From Taenia hydatigena (Eukaryota; Platyhelminthes; Cestoda; Cyclophyllidea; Taeniidae), in NCBI GenBank assembly GCA_036345935.2, contig JADWOT020000007.1:5937568-6001567 (forward strand): a stretch of 64,000 nt of DNA, read 5' to 3'. The translations under genes and the position numbers were made by a program. This document shows positions 35,691 through 48,776 of this stretch, one piece after another (positions within the stretch are counted from its first letter, which is position 1; every line of letters starts with the position of its first letter). The notes beneath the pieces were generated by a model that saw nothing but the letters and a program-made list of their open reading frames with translations, was not told where the DNA came from and made no database searches.

Positions 35691-37462
35691 ATGGGCAACG
35701 GCTCCGCAAATCGCGTCTCCTCTCTGGATATTGTGGCAGCAGTAGTCGATAAGGGTCAATCAAAGGATGGAGTTCAGATAGCACCAAAAGAGATTCGAGA
35801 TCATGGTCTCAAGGGGCTTTTTTAAAAATTGAGTAGGCTTTCAGCTAGCCTAACCTTCAATTTCCCCTCATTTTTCTCTCTAGTTTGTGGTGGGACGCCC
35901 GCAACACCATCACTGCCCCACCTCATTAACTTGACTTATCTGAATTCTCGGCGTCTATGTGCTGTTAACATTTTGTTGCCTAATTCCAGATGCCAAAATA
36001 AATGACTATGGAGAAGTTACTCAGTCAAATGATCACGAAGCGGATATTATTTTGAATTGCGAAAACCAGCGAGCACTGGTGAAAACCACTTTGGAGCTGA
36101 CGGAGCGCGTCGCAAAAAGTGTGAGTGAGAACGACATGACGCTTATACTGGGCGGCGACCACAGCATTGGAATTGGGTCAATCGCGGGTCACTTCAGGGT
36201 TTTCCCCAACTCTTTTGTTGTCTGGGTTGACGCACACGCTGACATCAACACTCCCGGGAGCTCTGTTTCTCGGCACACTCATGGTATGCCCCTCTCCTTT
36301 CTTCTCAACGAAACCAGTAAACTCATTCCGCAAACTCAAGGTTTCGAAAACGTCAAACCAGTGTAGGTTCCACATCCTTATATAAAGGACCGTTGCTGGC
36401 CTTATTGACGTCCATTGACCCATTCATCTTGTAGTATTGAAGCCAGCCAACTCCTCTACATCGGACTTCGGGGTGTTGATATACCAGAGCTGTAAGATGG
36501 GCCTTTAAGCCCAGTGGTATGTAAAAATGTGCCCTCATAAATTTCTGACTGTTTTAAAAAGTTCATAAAGGACCTTAATGTTCTGTATTTTACTATGGAC
36601 GATGTGCGAAAGATTGGTATTGAGAGTGTCATGGAGACAGCCCTCAAGACCATAATGCGATGTTGGTGAGTAATTGTTGAAATTGCCCCCTTTTTGAGAG
36701 GATGAATAACCGACACGCTTATTTGTAAATTATAATTTTTCGGCAGTCCCAATTGTCAAATCCACCTGAGCTTCGACATTGACGCATTGGACCCCAAATA
36801 TGCTCCCAGTACAGGGACTCCCGTCCCAGGGGGCCTCTCATCGGACGAGGGCAAGTACATTTGCAAGACCCTTGGCCAGACAGGTAGGCTAACGGTATCG
36901 ACATTTATAGTTCTGCCTCAACTGCATCGAAAGGGATGAATGTTACTTGACTAGGGCAAAAATATCTGAGCAGCTGCTTGTGATAATCCTGAAAAAGAGA
37001 CACCCACATGCTAAAGCGAAAGCACAAATTTAGGGTTTCTTGTCGGCTTTCCCTTTAGGAACATCAGCTCAGCATTATTAGCTTAGTGCTTTAAGATTGC
37101 GTTAAAATGTTGTGTTGGCCTATCACACGAACAGCTGTGGCTTTCAATTGGCGGCGTAAATAAATGGCGCAGATAATTCGAAACAGTGTTTCGATGTGCT
37201 GGATCTGTAACAACGATAGAGTTCTTTGTGACAGTTTTAATGACGTGCACGTAAGAATGGAAGCCGCAAAGAACCTTATAGTTTCTTTGTACACTTTCTC
37301 TGAAATAAAGTGATAATAAAGTAAATTTCACTTTGATGTCTAGGTCTGCTCAAATCGATGGTGGTAGCCGAAGTCAATGCATCGCTTGGTTCACCTGAAG
37401 ATGCAGTGACAACGCTAAACTCTGCTCTTGAGATCATCAAAAGTGCTCTGCTTCTGGACTAG
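35691..37462 (+). pseudogene. Arginase, apparently inactivated (six exons)
   Basis: Exons: 35691-35832, 35990-36362, 36435-36491, 36558-36665, 36747-36883, 37344-37462; summed 936 bp (311 residues plus TAG), near the ~320 of animal arginases, which cleave arginine to ornithine and urea. Motifs kept: D-K-G-Q-S-K (KGQ loop), [37 protein letters not shown] and A-E-V-N, so every manganese ligand is present. Two lesions: an in-frame TAA at 35823-35825 in exon 1, and AA instead of AG at 36556-36557 before exon 4; the next AG (36560-36561) shifts the frame. Also odd: R-G-V-D for R-D-V-D and S-R-H-T-H-G for S-G-N-x-H-G in the substrate site. The nonsense sits exactly at a residue position when aligned to human ARG1 from memory. 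Sequencing error is the main alternative. Confidence 0.85.
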
Positions 37463-40400
37463 AGACGCATAAAATATTAGCGAATTCGTGCACAATACAC
37501 ACTGAAATTTACCACTCAATGTAATTTCTGCTTCGTTTAAATACATGCTTGGATTCTGGATTTGCTATTTTTGGAAAGGGTGTTGGAATCGCGCAACATG
37601 ATGCCTACCATGGGCTACTTAAGACTAGACTAATGCACCGTGGCTACAGCGCAACAAAACTCATTCGATTTGGATCTGGCTGCAAGCGCTTGATCAGTCA
37701 TACCTTTATATTCAAGACGCAACTTGCGCAGAGATTTTGCAGGAATTTATTTAGCGTTGTCGACTTTTTAATCTGTGATCTCTTTGATTTGCCTAGCCGA
37801 ATTGACGTCCTTGAGGTTGAGCATATACGCTCCACATTTAAGGTGATAAGCTACCAAATCCTGCCACTGTTCATTTAAGATCGTCACTACGAAGAGATTA
37901 GGCATATGAGCAGTGTAATTCCAAATCTTGATCCTCGTGCAAAGGTACTTATTCAACTTGCACTAAGAGTGCTAGCAGCGTTTGATGAGAAGTTTGTTTT
38001 TTTATGGGCGAAAGGTGACAAGACTTTATTCGTGCCTTTAATTTCATGGCAACATGTACCTATCGTGTCAAAATTTACCTTACTACTAATCAGCGCACAA
38101 TCACAGCAATGGTCTGATTAAGGGCTTTGCCGCTTTTAAACGTGTCATATAGCAGAAGGAAAGGAAAACAAGTACCATCGTCAGGCATGCAGTGTGTGGT
38201 ATAGCAAGCTCCAAAAAGTAACCTCGCAGCTAACAAAAGGGTTTTATTATCCTTCAAATATGTAGGGAAATCTTTGTGAACTTTTTGCTATACATCATTA
38301 GACATGGATTCTTATGGCATGAACAAGTCACAGCTCAGGGTTCTTTGCTGTTAGGGATTGTGTTGACTTATAAATGTTGCTAATTGCTTGGGTGCGGTTA
38401 GCATCTATGGAGCGACATAATGTACTCCAGGTCAATTTTTTGGAAAATAAGTAAATGCTCATCAGCTTTAGAGCTGTTTGCAGTGTGCTTAGAAGTCTGC
38501 TGTTAACATTCCGTAATACTAACCGGGCGCGCTTTCATTATTACCATGGCGTCTTGCAGACACCTGTAATGCATGTAAATACCTCCAATGGAAGTATAGG
38601 TGATCTGCAAAGGAAACATTCGATTTTATAATAAGTGTGTCGACTGACTACCTAAAAGGAAGGTGCACGAGATGTGATCACCTGCAGACGTACCAGATGG
38701 GCTACAATTTTAAGAGTGTGTTGAAGACCCCTCGTGCAGGCGTGTGCGTGCCGACTGTGTGATGGAAGTGTGCTTCCGCCACGGAATGTAAACCTGATGC
38801 CTGTTTTTGTATTTGGTATACACAAATAATAAGTTCCTAAGTATAACACGAAGTGATTTTTGGTGTGTAAACAAAGTGGAACCAACGTGTACTTGATCTT
38901 CGCACGAACTGAAAATATAATAACCTAAATCGTGCGCATCTGTCATGTAGAGGACCAGTCATTTTGATATTTACTGGCTTCTGAAAGGAAGCCGTTTTAA
39001 TCAGGTCTACACAGGGGATCACTTGAACAAACCAAAACTCTTGAAGCAACATGAATATCAAAGCGCAGATTTGTCAGTGGCGAGGACACATTCTCACAGT
39101 CACATGCTAATGATACGCATCCAGCACAGAAGTGCGGTTGTGAAACCAGATAGCCCTCGTCCTAACAAAGTGAAATGTGGGCATAATTCAGTGGTAGCAA
39201 TCGCGAAAATGCTATTTCAATTTTAAGGACTTTTTGCTACGCAAATGCGCTTTTTCATAACTCTGTCATCACACAAATGCATTTTCTGCATAATGTTGGA
39301 ATTCATTCCGCAAATATTGAGAAATTTATCGGTGAATAAACAATAATGCAGACCGAATTGTATCAAATCTAGCTAGAGGTCTGTTCTCATTTGACTTTTT
39401 GTTAACAGAGAAATAAAGCAGTGCATTGAATTTGTTATTTATTTCTTAAGAAATACGAGCACCTTTAATTTTCACTCACAATCTTGATTGAGGCGCGAGG
39501 TTCATTGGATCTGTCTAAATTTTGTTTGATTTAATTTCCACTTTTGTGTTGGTTAATTGAACAACGAAAAGTGGGAAAAATGTAACCTTTTAGGCATCTG
39601 TCCACCCTGCTGTGTTTCTAACATGTCTCTATGATAGAAATCAGTGCACTGACTCGCACGGTTCCACCACCTCCACCGGCATCGCTGCTATTCGCTGACT
39701 GTGTTATCCGTGCTGAATTTGCAGTTTCAACCGTTGAGTTTGAATGTTTCAGGTTAAAGAATCGCAGTTTGAGGATGCGGTATGACACCCCGAATCAGGA
39801 TATTTAATCGAGTTACTTTTAACTTTCAATAGAAAAGCTGTCTTTTCACTATGTTATGAGGTCATTATGAAAATGAAATGAGTACATTTTTGTAGAATTT
39901 GGCAACAACAACCTTTGGCATTGATGGTTAGATTGAACTTGACGAATTTCACCTAGCATCACTCCAATTAATTTCACAGAGTACAAAGTGGAAGCTTTCG
40001 CTATGAAATGTAAGCAAATAAAGACAATGGATGCCCTAACTAACGCGCCTCATTAGAAACATTAGGGCGTGCAGCAAAAATAGTTTTAAAATTGTTTGCT
40101 TCATAACAGTGCACTCCGTTAACCGAAAGCAGAGGAGGCATTACAAACAGGTAACGACCCAATCGACTATGATTTTCCACGCCAAAAATTCATCCGCATT
40201 GCAAACAACAAAAATCTAATACCTATATAATCTTCTCTGTGAGTCCCAGTATTTGATTCTGCCTAAATGACTCCATAAACTATGCGTTTTCAGCCATTTA
40301 GGCATTGGTCTTTGATTTGTTCTCCAAAAAATTTAATCCCTGTTCTCTTGGACACATGCAACAAGTAAGTGACATTGACTAACAGGTGTAATTAGTTAAA

Positions 40401-40734
40401 GTACTTTTGTTTTCTAAGCAGTGACTTCAGCAGTTAATGTTTCTTTCGAAAAAGAAACAACACATTTGCCCTCATGCGTTGTTTGAATGTCAGCGCCGAA
40501 CCCTGAAGTCTTTAACAGCGCTTATAAGAGGAACTGATACGCTAAAGATAAGTTTCGCATCGAGATATGCCTTCACAATTCATTCCCTAGCGAGCCCAAA
40601 TTGACAACAGTATGAATCCTCAATAGAGTATAATGGATTCGAAGTGGATGATAGCAATGACCCACAAGTCCGCTTGTACTCTAGTTAAATAATCCGAATA
40701 GATTTACGTCCAGTGGGAGTATTAATTTCGCGCT
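37463..40734. other. Gene-less stretch 3' of arginase
   Basis: Holds only unremarkable open frames (for example 37549-37878 +, 109 codons, no domain recognised). No RNA gene or transposon seen. Confidence 0.4.
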
Positions 40735-41573
40735 GCTACAAATGCGACTGCATAATCAAAATCAACCCACCTACAGCAAAAATTAGTCTCTCACTCAACT
40801 GTCACTTTAGCCACACCTTCAGCAAAATTTATGTTCTCGCCTTACTGAAACGGCAACCGCATGATCAAATTTTCTCTTCTCGCTCAACTACCACTACAGA
40901 CGCACAATAAATATTTGCTTATCTCTAGCGAAATTTCTCCTATCCCTCTACTGTTGAAGTCACATGATCATTCCCGATTTAGTTCAAGTAAGATGCCTCA
41001 TCTAGTTCCAAGTCAACTGCACCAACATAGTGAAACCTGATTGTTCTTCAGCGAAAATTCGTCCCCAGTTTAACTCTAGGAACAGTCACACGTTAAAATT
41101 AAGTTCAACCTTAAGGGAAGTATGCCTCTAACCCACCACAGGTGCAGTCACACGATCGAATTTCATTCAACTTTTAACCAAATCTACTACTCCATTTCAC
41201 TGCAACTGCAATCGCTACATCAAAATCGAATTGCATTCAGGAAATTTTCTCCTCCTCTTCCACTGCTACTGCAGTCGCATTCTCAAATTCAATTCTTCTT
41301 ATTCAAAGCTTCTATTGCTGCCCTCTACTAGCGCAGTCATTTGATAAACATCGGTTCACCTTCACTAGAATTTTTGGCCTCAGTCCTCTACAATTAGCAT
41401 TGTACGTCAAAACGAATTTAGCGTTATCAAATTCTCTTCATTACGCCTAACTAAAAGGCAGTGTTGTGACCAAAATCGACTACTCTAAAGGAAAATATCT
41501 CCTGTAAATCCATTCCCACTTCAGCGCCAGAATCGATATCAATTCTATAACGGCAAAATATCTCTTCACAATG
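40735..41573 (+). repeat. Degenerate ~63-bp tandem array
   Basis: Pyrimidine-rich units recur about every 58-66 bp. Each has a CAGTCACATGATCAAA-like word (seen near 40744, 40853, 40957, 41082, 41143, 41208, 41272, 41331), then TTCAAC, a GCGAAATTT-like word and a TCTCCTCC(T/C)CTACTGC tail. Some units are eroded. I count roughly 12-13. Open frames within it are an effect of the periodic composition, not genes. Confidence 0.7.
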
Positions 41574-41656
41574 AAACGATTCGGACCAATTTTCACTTGC
41601 TCTGATGCATTGCGAAGAGATATTTTGCCGTTAGTGAGTTGATATTGATCCTGGTG
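41525..41656. repeat. Large imperfect inverted repeat (hairpin) closing the tandem array
   Basis: Arms 41525-41573 and 41608-41656 are 49 bases each, about 42 of 49 complementary, including a perfect core AACGGCAAAATATCTCTTC; the loop is 34 bases. The left arm is the last unit of the tandem array and the right arm is a unit in reverse orientation, so the array ends in a flipped copy. Confidence 0.8.
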
Positions 41657-42775
41657 ATAAAGTGGCAGACACTATATTGCGATGACAATTCAGCTAAGGA
41701 AACAACGACGAACAAAATATCACCAAATATAAGCCCAAAATTTTAGAATGCGCACACTAGACAGCCTAAAATGTACACATCTGGGCTCGATACCAACCAA
41801 AATCATAATCCAGAAATCCACGCACCTAAAGTCGAAATTATACCGCAGAACCACTTGACCCTGCAGTTGTCTTAAGTTAATTAATAACCACCATTCTAGA
41901 CGTGCGTACTTGGCCTACCTTTGAGCACAAGTAAAGTTTTGGTAGAATAACTGATGAGTTCTCGGGTTCCTTACTGCATAGATCGTAAGTTCATGTGCTA
42001 TCAAATGCAACTGGCTCCTGGCCTCTTCCGACACAGCCACTCAGGATGAGCAGGAGGGAGTGGTGTCGACTTGTAAGTTATCCTTCAGATTCATGCTGCG
42101 ATTCGCGCTACTGTAAGACGAATATGCCAGATGTTTGCAGCAGCACAATTTGATGACAGTTCAAGTCAATGCAAGATTTGGTAAAGTCCGTCTAGCCTAC
42201 GGGTGCAAGGAACCAATACAAGATGTGCTTAAAAACGCTGCGATCACTCATACTTGCTGCATTAATAGAATTTCAGAATTAAATTATCTACGAAAACCGT
42301 GCGATAAACGAGCACGAGGTGTAGGCGCTGTCAAGGAATGTTAAGCAAGCAAAGGAAATGGGAAGATGTGAAGGACAAGCAGAACGCCAAATGGGTAATA
42401 AATGTTGCACAGGGTTAATTAAAATGCGAAATTGCGACTTTTGCTAAAGTAGTAGAGCATATGAGAACAGTGAGGAGTGATGTAAAATGAGTCGAAATTG
42501 TTAAGTAGCATGGCCTGGATGATAGAACTTATGGACTAATGGAACAAAGATTCAAAAAAGAGCACATGCGATAGTGTGTACTCTTAGTAAATGGATCAAA
42601 TAAAATGCAATAAGGGCCGCGGCATCTGCTTCCCAATTGAAAGTACCTGCACCAATGTACCGGTACTCTTGCCAGTAGCGCAAGTGAATGTCGACAAATG
42701 TGTGTATGCATGGATGCAGCTGTCTTATCGTCGTTGGTCATTGGAAATTTAATGGTAAATTGTGATGAGTAGCGC
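41657..42775. other. Gene-less stretch
   Basis: Nothing supported beyond possible body sequence of the tRNA-like element that begins at 42853 on the minus strand. Confidence 0.4.
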
Positions 42776-42853
42776 TGCACAGAGCAAGGCTCGAATTCGC
42801 GACCCTCGGATTATGGGACTGACATGCTAACCTACTGCGTACGCTACCCGGGC
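42776..42853 (-). pseudogene. tRNA-Met(CAT)-like relic or SINE head
   Basis: The minus strand reads like an elongator tRNA-Met: TAGCG, then AGTAGGTTAGCATGTCAGT, then CCCATAA (anticodon CAT) and a TTCGA-type T loop. The acceptor halves GCCCGGG and TCTGTGC pair at six of seven positions counting G-T pairs. The D loop is about four bases too long, and the anticodon and T stems each have a mismatch. The internal promoter boxes are still visible, so this could be a decayed gene or the 5' head of a tRNA-derived SINE. Confidence 0.6.
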
Positions 42854-45800
42854 GACCAGCGCGCACCTTTTATAATTTTACGCGCCTTTAAACCCATTTA
42901 ACCTTTTCTACTTTGTTATTTAGACGCAACTTCTTCTCCTTCCTGCGCTTCACTTACCTCGTCTCTACAATATGTGTGTGCACAAAAGCATGTAGCTACT
43001 AAGGCATGTCACAACAACCAAAACTGCATTGAACACCTCCTCGCTGGCCTGAGATTGAATATAGGAGGATGTCGCCACAGTCTATACCGTTTCTTAATTC
43101 CTGCGTCGATGTCAGCTTTGTATCAGCAAACTATCACTGCACTGAACCAACTCGAACACTGAAGCATTCCTCCTACTATCATCCATCTTACACACTCCAT
43201 CAGTGTCTTATTTACCAATATTATTTTAACGAAGTTAGGTTGTGCATGAATGTAAGGCTAAAAACTAAATGCATAAGTAAGAAGGAACGTTCAAAAATCC
43301 ATAACTGCATATCAGGATGGATACATACATGCAAATATTTATCAATAGGTGGTTATTTAGAAAATATGATCATATTGTAGAATTCTTGAGTCTAAATGCG
43401 GAAGCTAGTGACCCATCAACCACCAGGTAGATAGACAGGAGTCGAAGGGCAAGATGGGCAAATTGTTGGCATGTACTTGTTGATAAATGAAAGAGTGACT
43501 GCCTGAGCGAGTGAAGGGGCGGGGCGGCACGGTGTAGCTGGATTTAATGTTTTGGCATATACGGCATCAATGATGCTTGATTTGTTGGTGTGGATTTAGC
43601 GATTGTTAACTTAAGTCGAATAAGAGTGCATCTGCGCCCCGGTTTAAAAGAGATTCGGTCAGGTCAGATGACATTGCCGGTCAGATGCAGCAAAATAAGT
43701 GGGAGAACCAATTGTGGGAGTCGTCGGCGGTGGTGAGCCAACGAGCTGCTTAAATTGACTGAGATGTTGTGCATAGGAGGTAATATGCGACTTGAGGAAT
43801 GTAGATTCATCATTCACTTGAATTTTAACTACTGTGAAGAAATTAGCTAGTAGTGTCTGTGGGAAGTTCTTTAAACGGTAGGCGTTGGATTATGGAAGGC
43901 TGGAAATGAATTTGTGGCCCACTTATTATGTAGTCATTTGCAACAGGTGGTTAAGTAAGAGAAACTGTTTTTTGTGTGAATGCTAGAACACTCCACAGAG
44001 TGAGGCATTTGATGTAGCTGGATGAGCAGAAGTGAGGTTAAGGGAAGATTTGCATCAACGGTGTCCTGTGAGTTTTTTGCAAAATCTGTTCGACAGGCTA
44101 CTTCTCACCACCAATATTTTAATCTTATTGGAATGCGGTCAGAAATCCGTTATGAATGAAATGCCCTTGTTGCCAGTGACAACTCGTTCAGTGTGCTGGT
44201 TAAACCCAATGGTTAAACCCATTCAGTTTTGAGTCAACATTTCCAACGAATCCATTTAACACAAAGCCCAATGACTGATGCACTAAGAAGTATAGGTGCA
44301 TTTAAAACTTGCCACATGTGATGTCAACACGATACAATAGTGGCAATGCGGTAGCGAAATGCCACGCACCTCTGTATTTCACAGAGCTTATTATGTACGT
44401 CTGAGTTATCACAAGATGTCACGGTAGGCATTCTCACCGGCTAGACGTTTGTAAAAATAGCGTTAACTGAATTTAATGAATTAAGTACCTGTGTTGCTCT
44501 TTTGTCTAGGAAAAACCTATTTAACGGTCAGATTCACGCTTACCCGTCAATATTCGAGCGAGTTATTGGTCAGATTGCTGTGTCTTTCCTATTAGCACCC
44601 AGTACGCTCAATCCGGTGGCAGCATTTTTAGGATAGTGTGAAGTAAACACTTTGAATCTCCTAATAATAGTTCGTATAAAGCACATCAATACATATTATT
44701 ATTACTGTTTTTACATAGTAAAGAATGTACATTATTTTACATGCGCTAAACGCACTTAACCAAATTATACTGTGGCGATATTACCTCATTAAACACCCAA
44801 AACGCCTATATTCAACGAACCAAAAAATCTCCAAATGCAGCCATTTAAAATCTTTAAGTGCGAATGCCTCACAAACCACTTCGCACGCTGCGCATTTTCG
44901 TATATAGTGCCCAGGTTTTGATAGTTTTCTTCCTTATGGACGTGAAGCAAGTGGGATCTCGCTGGGCAACGCCACATAAATGGGTGGGCGGAAAATGCGA
45001 TTTCGCGAATTATAAATGCAAAGGCTTAAAACAATCGCGAATAAATGATAAAATGCAATCCTTTTCATACCCACATAAGGCCACTATTGTTCTTCCAAAC
45101 TTGTGACGGTTCATAGCACGAAAGATGCGCATACATTACAAACACAAAAGTGCTCAACAGCCGAAGTCAAACCTCAGGGACTATAATAAAATGCAGAAAT
45201 AAATAGATTAATTAGAATTGTGGATATTTTCCAAACATACTAACGAGTATTCTTCCATAGCCCTTACACGCACAAATGTAGCGTAGAAACAAGAAAACGT
45301 TATATCTGCTACAAAAGTACGTTGTCAACCCATCAAGACATGTGTGGCAGGATTATGTGAAGCTAATTGCATCTGATGGGCTCGGTTCAGTCGCTGATTC
45401 AACCGGATCTGCAAAAGTAGAGCATCACATGCCATCTTCGAGAATGCTTGTCATGATTACTTCTTTGATGTCGGCGAAATGGTTGCTCGCTGCTTTAATC
45501 CTGTTTTTCTTTGATAAATTCCCTAAAGTTAATTTGCGCATTTGTCTCTACGTCTAAAACATAATTATCGCATCAATCCTGCATTGAACCTGTGCACAAA
45601 AGCAGTTGCAACAACTGCTTGTGAAGCAAAGCAATACTAGTGTAAATACACCTTGCAAGCATTGCTCCACCCCCTCTTTGTTTCCTAACTGGTCATGCTT
45701 ACAGATCGCTTCTTTGCTGTTTGATTCTTTGGGGTGCAACTCAGGATTTCTATGTTTCCTCCCATGCAGACTGCATGCGCCTGCTTAACGGAGAGGGTAT

Positions 45801-48397
45801 TGCTTAGTTAAGAGGCAAGTTTATACATCAGATTGATAGCGCTGAATGGATCTGGTCTGAAGACTTTTAGCTGAAATGTGAAATGGTGGAATCTTTGCAA
45901 AACAGCACCGAACTTTTACCCAACGCTCACGCCGACATCGAAAGAATGTATCCTTAGTGTTGGCAATGAATAGGCACGTGAAACTTTGAGTTTTCGAGGC
46001 TTTTTATTGAGGGTTGAAGCTAATCTTATTTTTGTTTTATCGACACCATATAATCCTCCCACTTATGTCACGGTGAAGTGTATGATTGTGAATGTGAATG
46101 CAGGGATGAAGTTACTTGGCGACGCTGTTTCGCAGTGGATGAAACGTGTCCTGATGTTTAAAACGCATTAATTCGCTGATGGATGCTCTGGTAGCTCATT
46201 AATTAGGATCTGCTTGCAATGCTTCATGATGCTTAACCACCGTTAACTAGATGTCGGTTTTAATCAACCAGTGGTAGGCAACAAATCCTGAGCTCTGATT
46301 ACTTGGGTACTGTTCAATGTTGACATCGCGCTTCTCATGGTGCATTTGTGTTATGCATGCAATGAGGCTAAGTGAACACACGCAAAATGCAGAGCAATAA
46401 TTTAAAGGATTGGCGCTTCTCACTGGCCTAGCGGAATTGACGCTACCTCTACAAAAGTGTCTTGCAAAATCTATCTAAAAGCAAAAAACGTTCGCAATGT
46501 ACAGGGCAAACTGGTTGATGACGGAGTGGAGAAAGAGGAGAAACAAATTGGCTAAAGAGAAAATACTGCTGCTTCTATATCGTCTACCGACAGTTCCATT
46601 ACAACTTCCTGTTTAACTTTTGTCGCACGCATATTTGCAGTTTCTCTCTTTCCCTTTCTCGTCATTTGCATGTTTTAGTGCTTTTTGTCAATATTAGCGG
46701 TCCCACTCTTCTCCTATTCCTTCTTGTCTTACTTCATTTTAAGCTCCCTGTTCCTCTATCATGTTGCGAATAAACGTTGTCTACATCTGCTTTCCTCTGA
46801 TGCTCTTCAGTGCGCGGTCCATCGAGTACATTGCCGCTCTTTGAAGCCAACTTTTTCATCAGTTCTGCAGTTTCTGTAGGATGCGTTGCAAAAAAGGTAC
46901 TTTAGCAATAACCAGTATGGTATACCGGTCAGCAAATTTCTAGTGCATTTCTCATAGACACACTAGTGTAATTTTATGGTGTTTTCTATGGGTCGCCTTT
47001 GGTTTTTGTAGGCAAACTGATTAAAATTTCGATTGCAATGACATTGCCATCCGACGTTGCCCTAATTTGAATATTTAAATGTAAATTTATTGAGAAAATA
47101 CTTGTGGTGGGCCATTAATGCAATGCTGATTTTATCTCCACTCTATCATGTACTGATACCTTGTTTTTGATTCTCGCTTACACTGCTTACAATTTTTCAG
47201 CAACAACCTGCACTCTTAATTCGCCACGAGTTATTGCAATTCATCACAAAATATCCATATGTGCATTGTGCATTCTTTTATTTGTGCATGTAGGGATAGA
47301 GGTTACATTGCTACTATGACCTACCCACTTGTAGAAGGCCGAATAGTCGTAAGTGAGAGCCATCAGTGTGTTTCTGATCGACCCTCCCCGCATGTGTGCA
47401 TGCATCTCGCGATAGCCTGGCTTTTTTCTACAAGTCCACGTTATACGTCGTCAAGTAGGACGAGGTCCACTGCTTTTCTTAAGATCAACAGCTTTGGTGC
47501 TCTGGTCACGAACGACAAATTGCTGCAGTCGAACGCAATCCTTCAGTGCGCAGATAAGTGACATTGTGGCTTCGAAAATGAGGGTGAATAGCAAGGTAAA
47601 CAAATCGAAGGTGCGTTGTGGACCGCTGTGTGGAAGGGCATCAGCATATGCGTGCACATATGCATGTGTAACCTAAATATCTGCTTGCTTTCATCACATT
47701 CTTCACCTTTATATGATGTCAACGGCCTCCTCCACATACCACCTACTGTACTTGTGAATATTATGATTAGGTACCCCATCTCTTATTTTCCAACTTTTAT
47801 CACAGCTTATTACGCCTCGTAACGCAGATATGGTCGCACGCAGGGCTGCTTTCTTAGTAAAGCTGACCATGAATGCCCAGCTGAATCGGAATGTGCATGT
47901 ATGAAGTCATCCTTTATAGAAGGTGACACTTGCTATTATGCAGTCTCGCATTAGCTGATTCGCAAGGGTCCGCGGCAGTCAGCGTTGAGAAAGCGCGAGC
48001 GAAAGGAGCAGGTAATTAACTTCATCGGTTTGATATTACCCTATTTTAGCATTACTGGATGCTTATTGGCTTATTTATCCAAACGCTCTACCCACTTTAA
48101 GTAAGTAGACAAGTAAGCAGGTAATGCACTATTTAAGCGTTGGTCTATTATCGGCTAAAAATTGAGGCAACGCCTTGTGTACCTTGGAGTCAAGTGACTC
48201 CGAAGGGCTAATAAAACATTGATTGTGAAATATTTACAAGAATATTCCCCGACTGACAACAAACAGGCATCTCCCGAATAGATGCACTGCACCTAAAGCG
48301 ATGCATGAGGCCATTGTTTTACACAACGATTCAAGAGCATTATGTTAAAAAACTAAAAGAAGCAATCAAAGACGAATGCAGGCTTAGTCGCATACAC
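42854..48397. other. Gene-less stretch
   Basis: No supported gene. A perfect-looking acceptor at ~47200 (TTTTTCAG) leads into a short open frame on the plus strand, and a hydrophobic frame lies at 47451-47657 on the minus strand; neither can be linked to other exons. Confidence 0.4.
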
Positions 48398-48776
48398 TCA
48401 GCTAAGATTCAACTTAAGTTCCACCAGCTCCACCTTCTTGGTCACCGACGTGATATGTTCGCGTGATGGGTTTTCCTTGGCGACTCTAATACCTGAAATT
48501 ACGTGGCTCGTCGTGCCGCATTAAAGGTCGCAACTTCCTATCGTAAAACTTGTGACGTTATGTCAATTTGTTGTCCTTAGCAATAGATATTCTCCTGCGC
48601 CTCCTCTGCAGCTACCATTGATGTTAGTAGCTGGTTGGTAGGCAGGACAACTCCTCGAAAGTTAAAAATTACTTGCTGTGCCTTCTCCAATCATCGGCAA
48701 ATCCCACACACTTCTATAATCTTTGGCAACTTTACGTAGAAACTTAGCTTTGCGTTCAAATTTGTTTGTCAGCAAA
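48398..48776 (-). CDS. Hypothetical two-exon fragment (weak)
   Basis: A possible last exon, 48492-48398 (acceptor AATTTCAG, 30 residues, TGA), joins in phase 1 to an upstream candidate, 48776-48673 (donor GTAATT), giving about 65 residues. The upstream part is basic (K-F-E-R-K-A-K-F-L-R-K) followed by W-D-L-P-M-I-G-E-G. No family recognised and no start exon found. The phase match has a one-in-three chance of arising by luck. Confidence 0.2.

Noticed and set aside
36492..36561. Using AG at 36560-36561 as the normal arginase exon 4 acceptor
   Set aside because: Joined to the only good exon 3 donor (phase 2) it shifts the frame and stops at once; no alternative donor keeps the active-site residues.
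41122..41331. 69-codon plus-strand frame
   Set aside because: Lies in the ~63-bp tandem array; the periodic sequence keeps the frame open.
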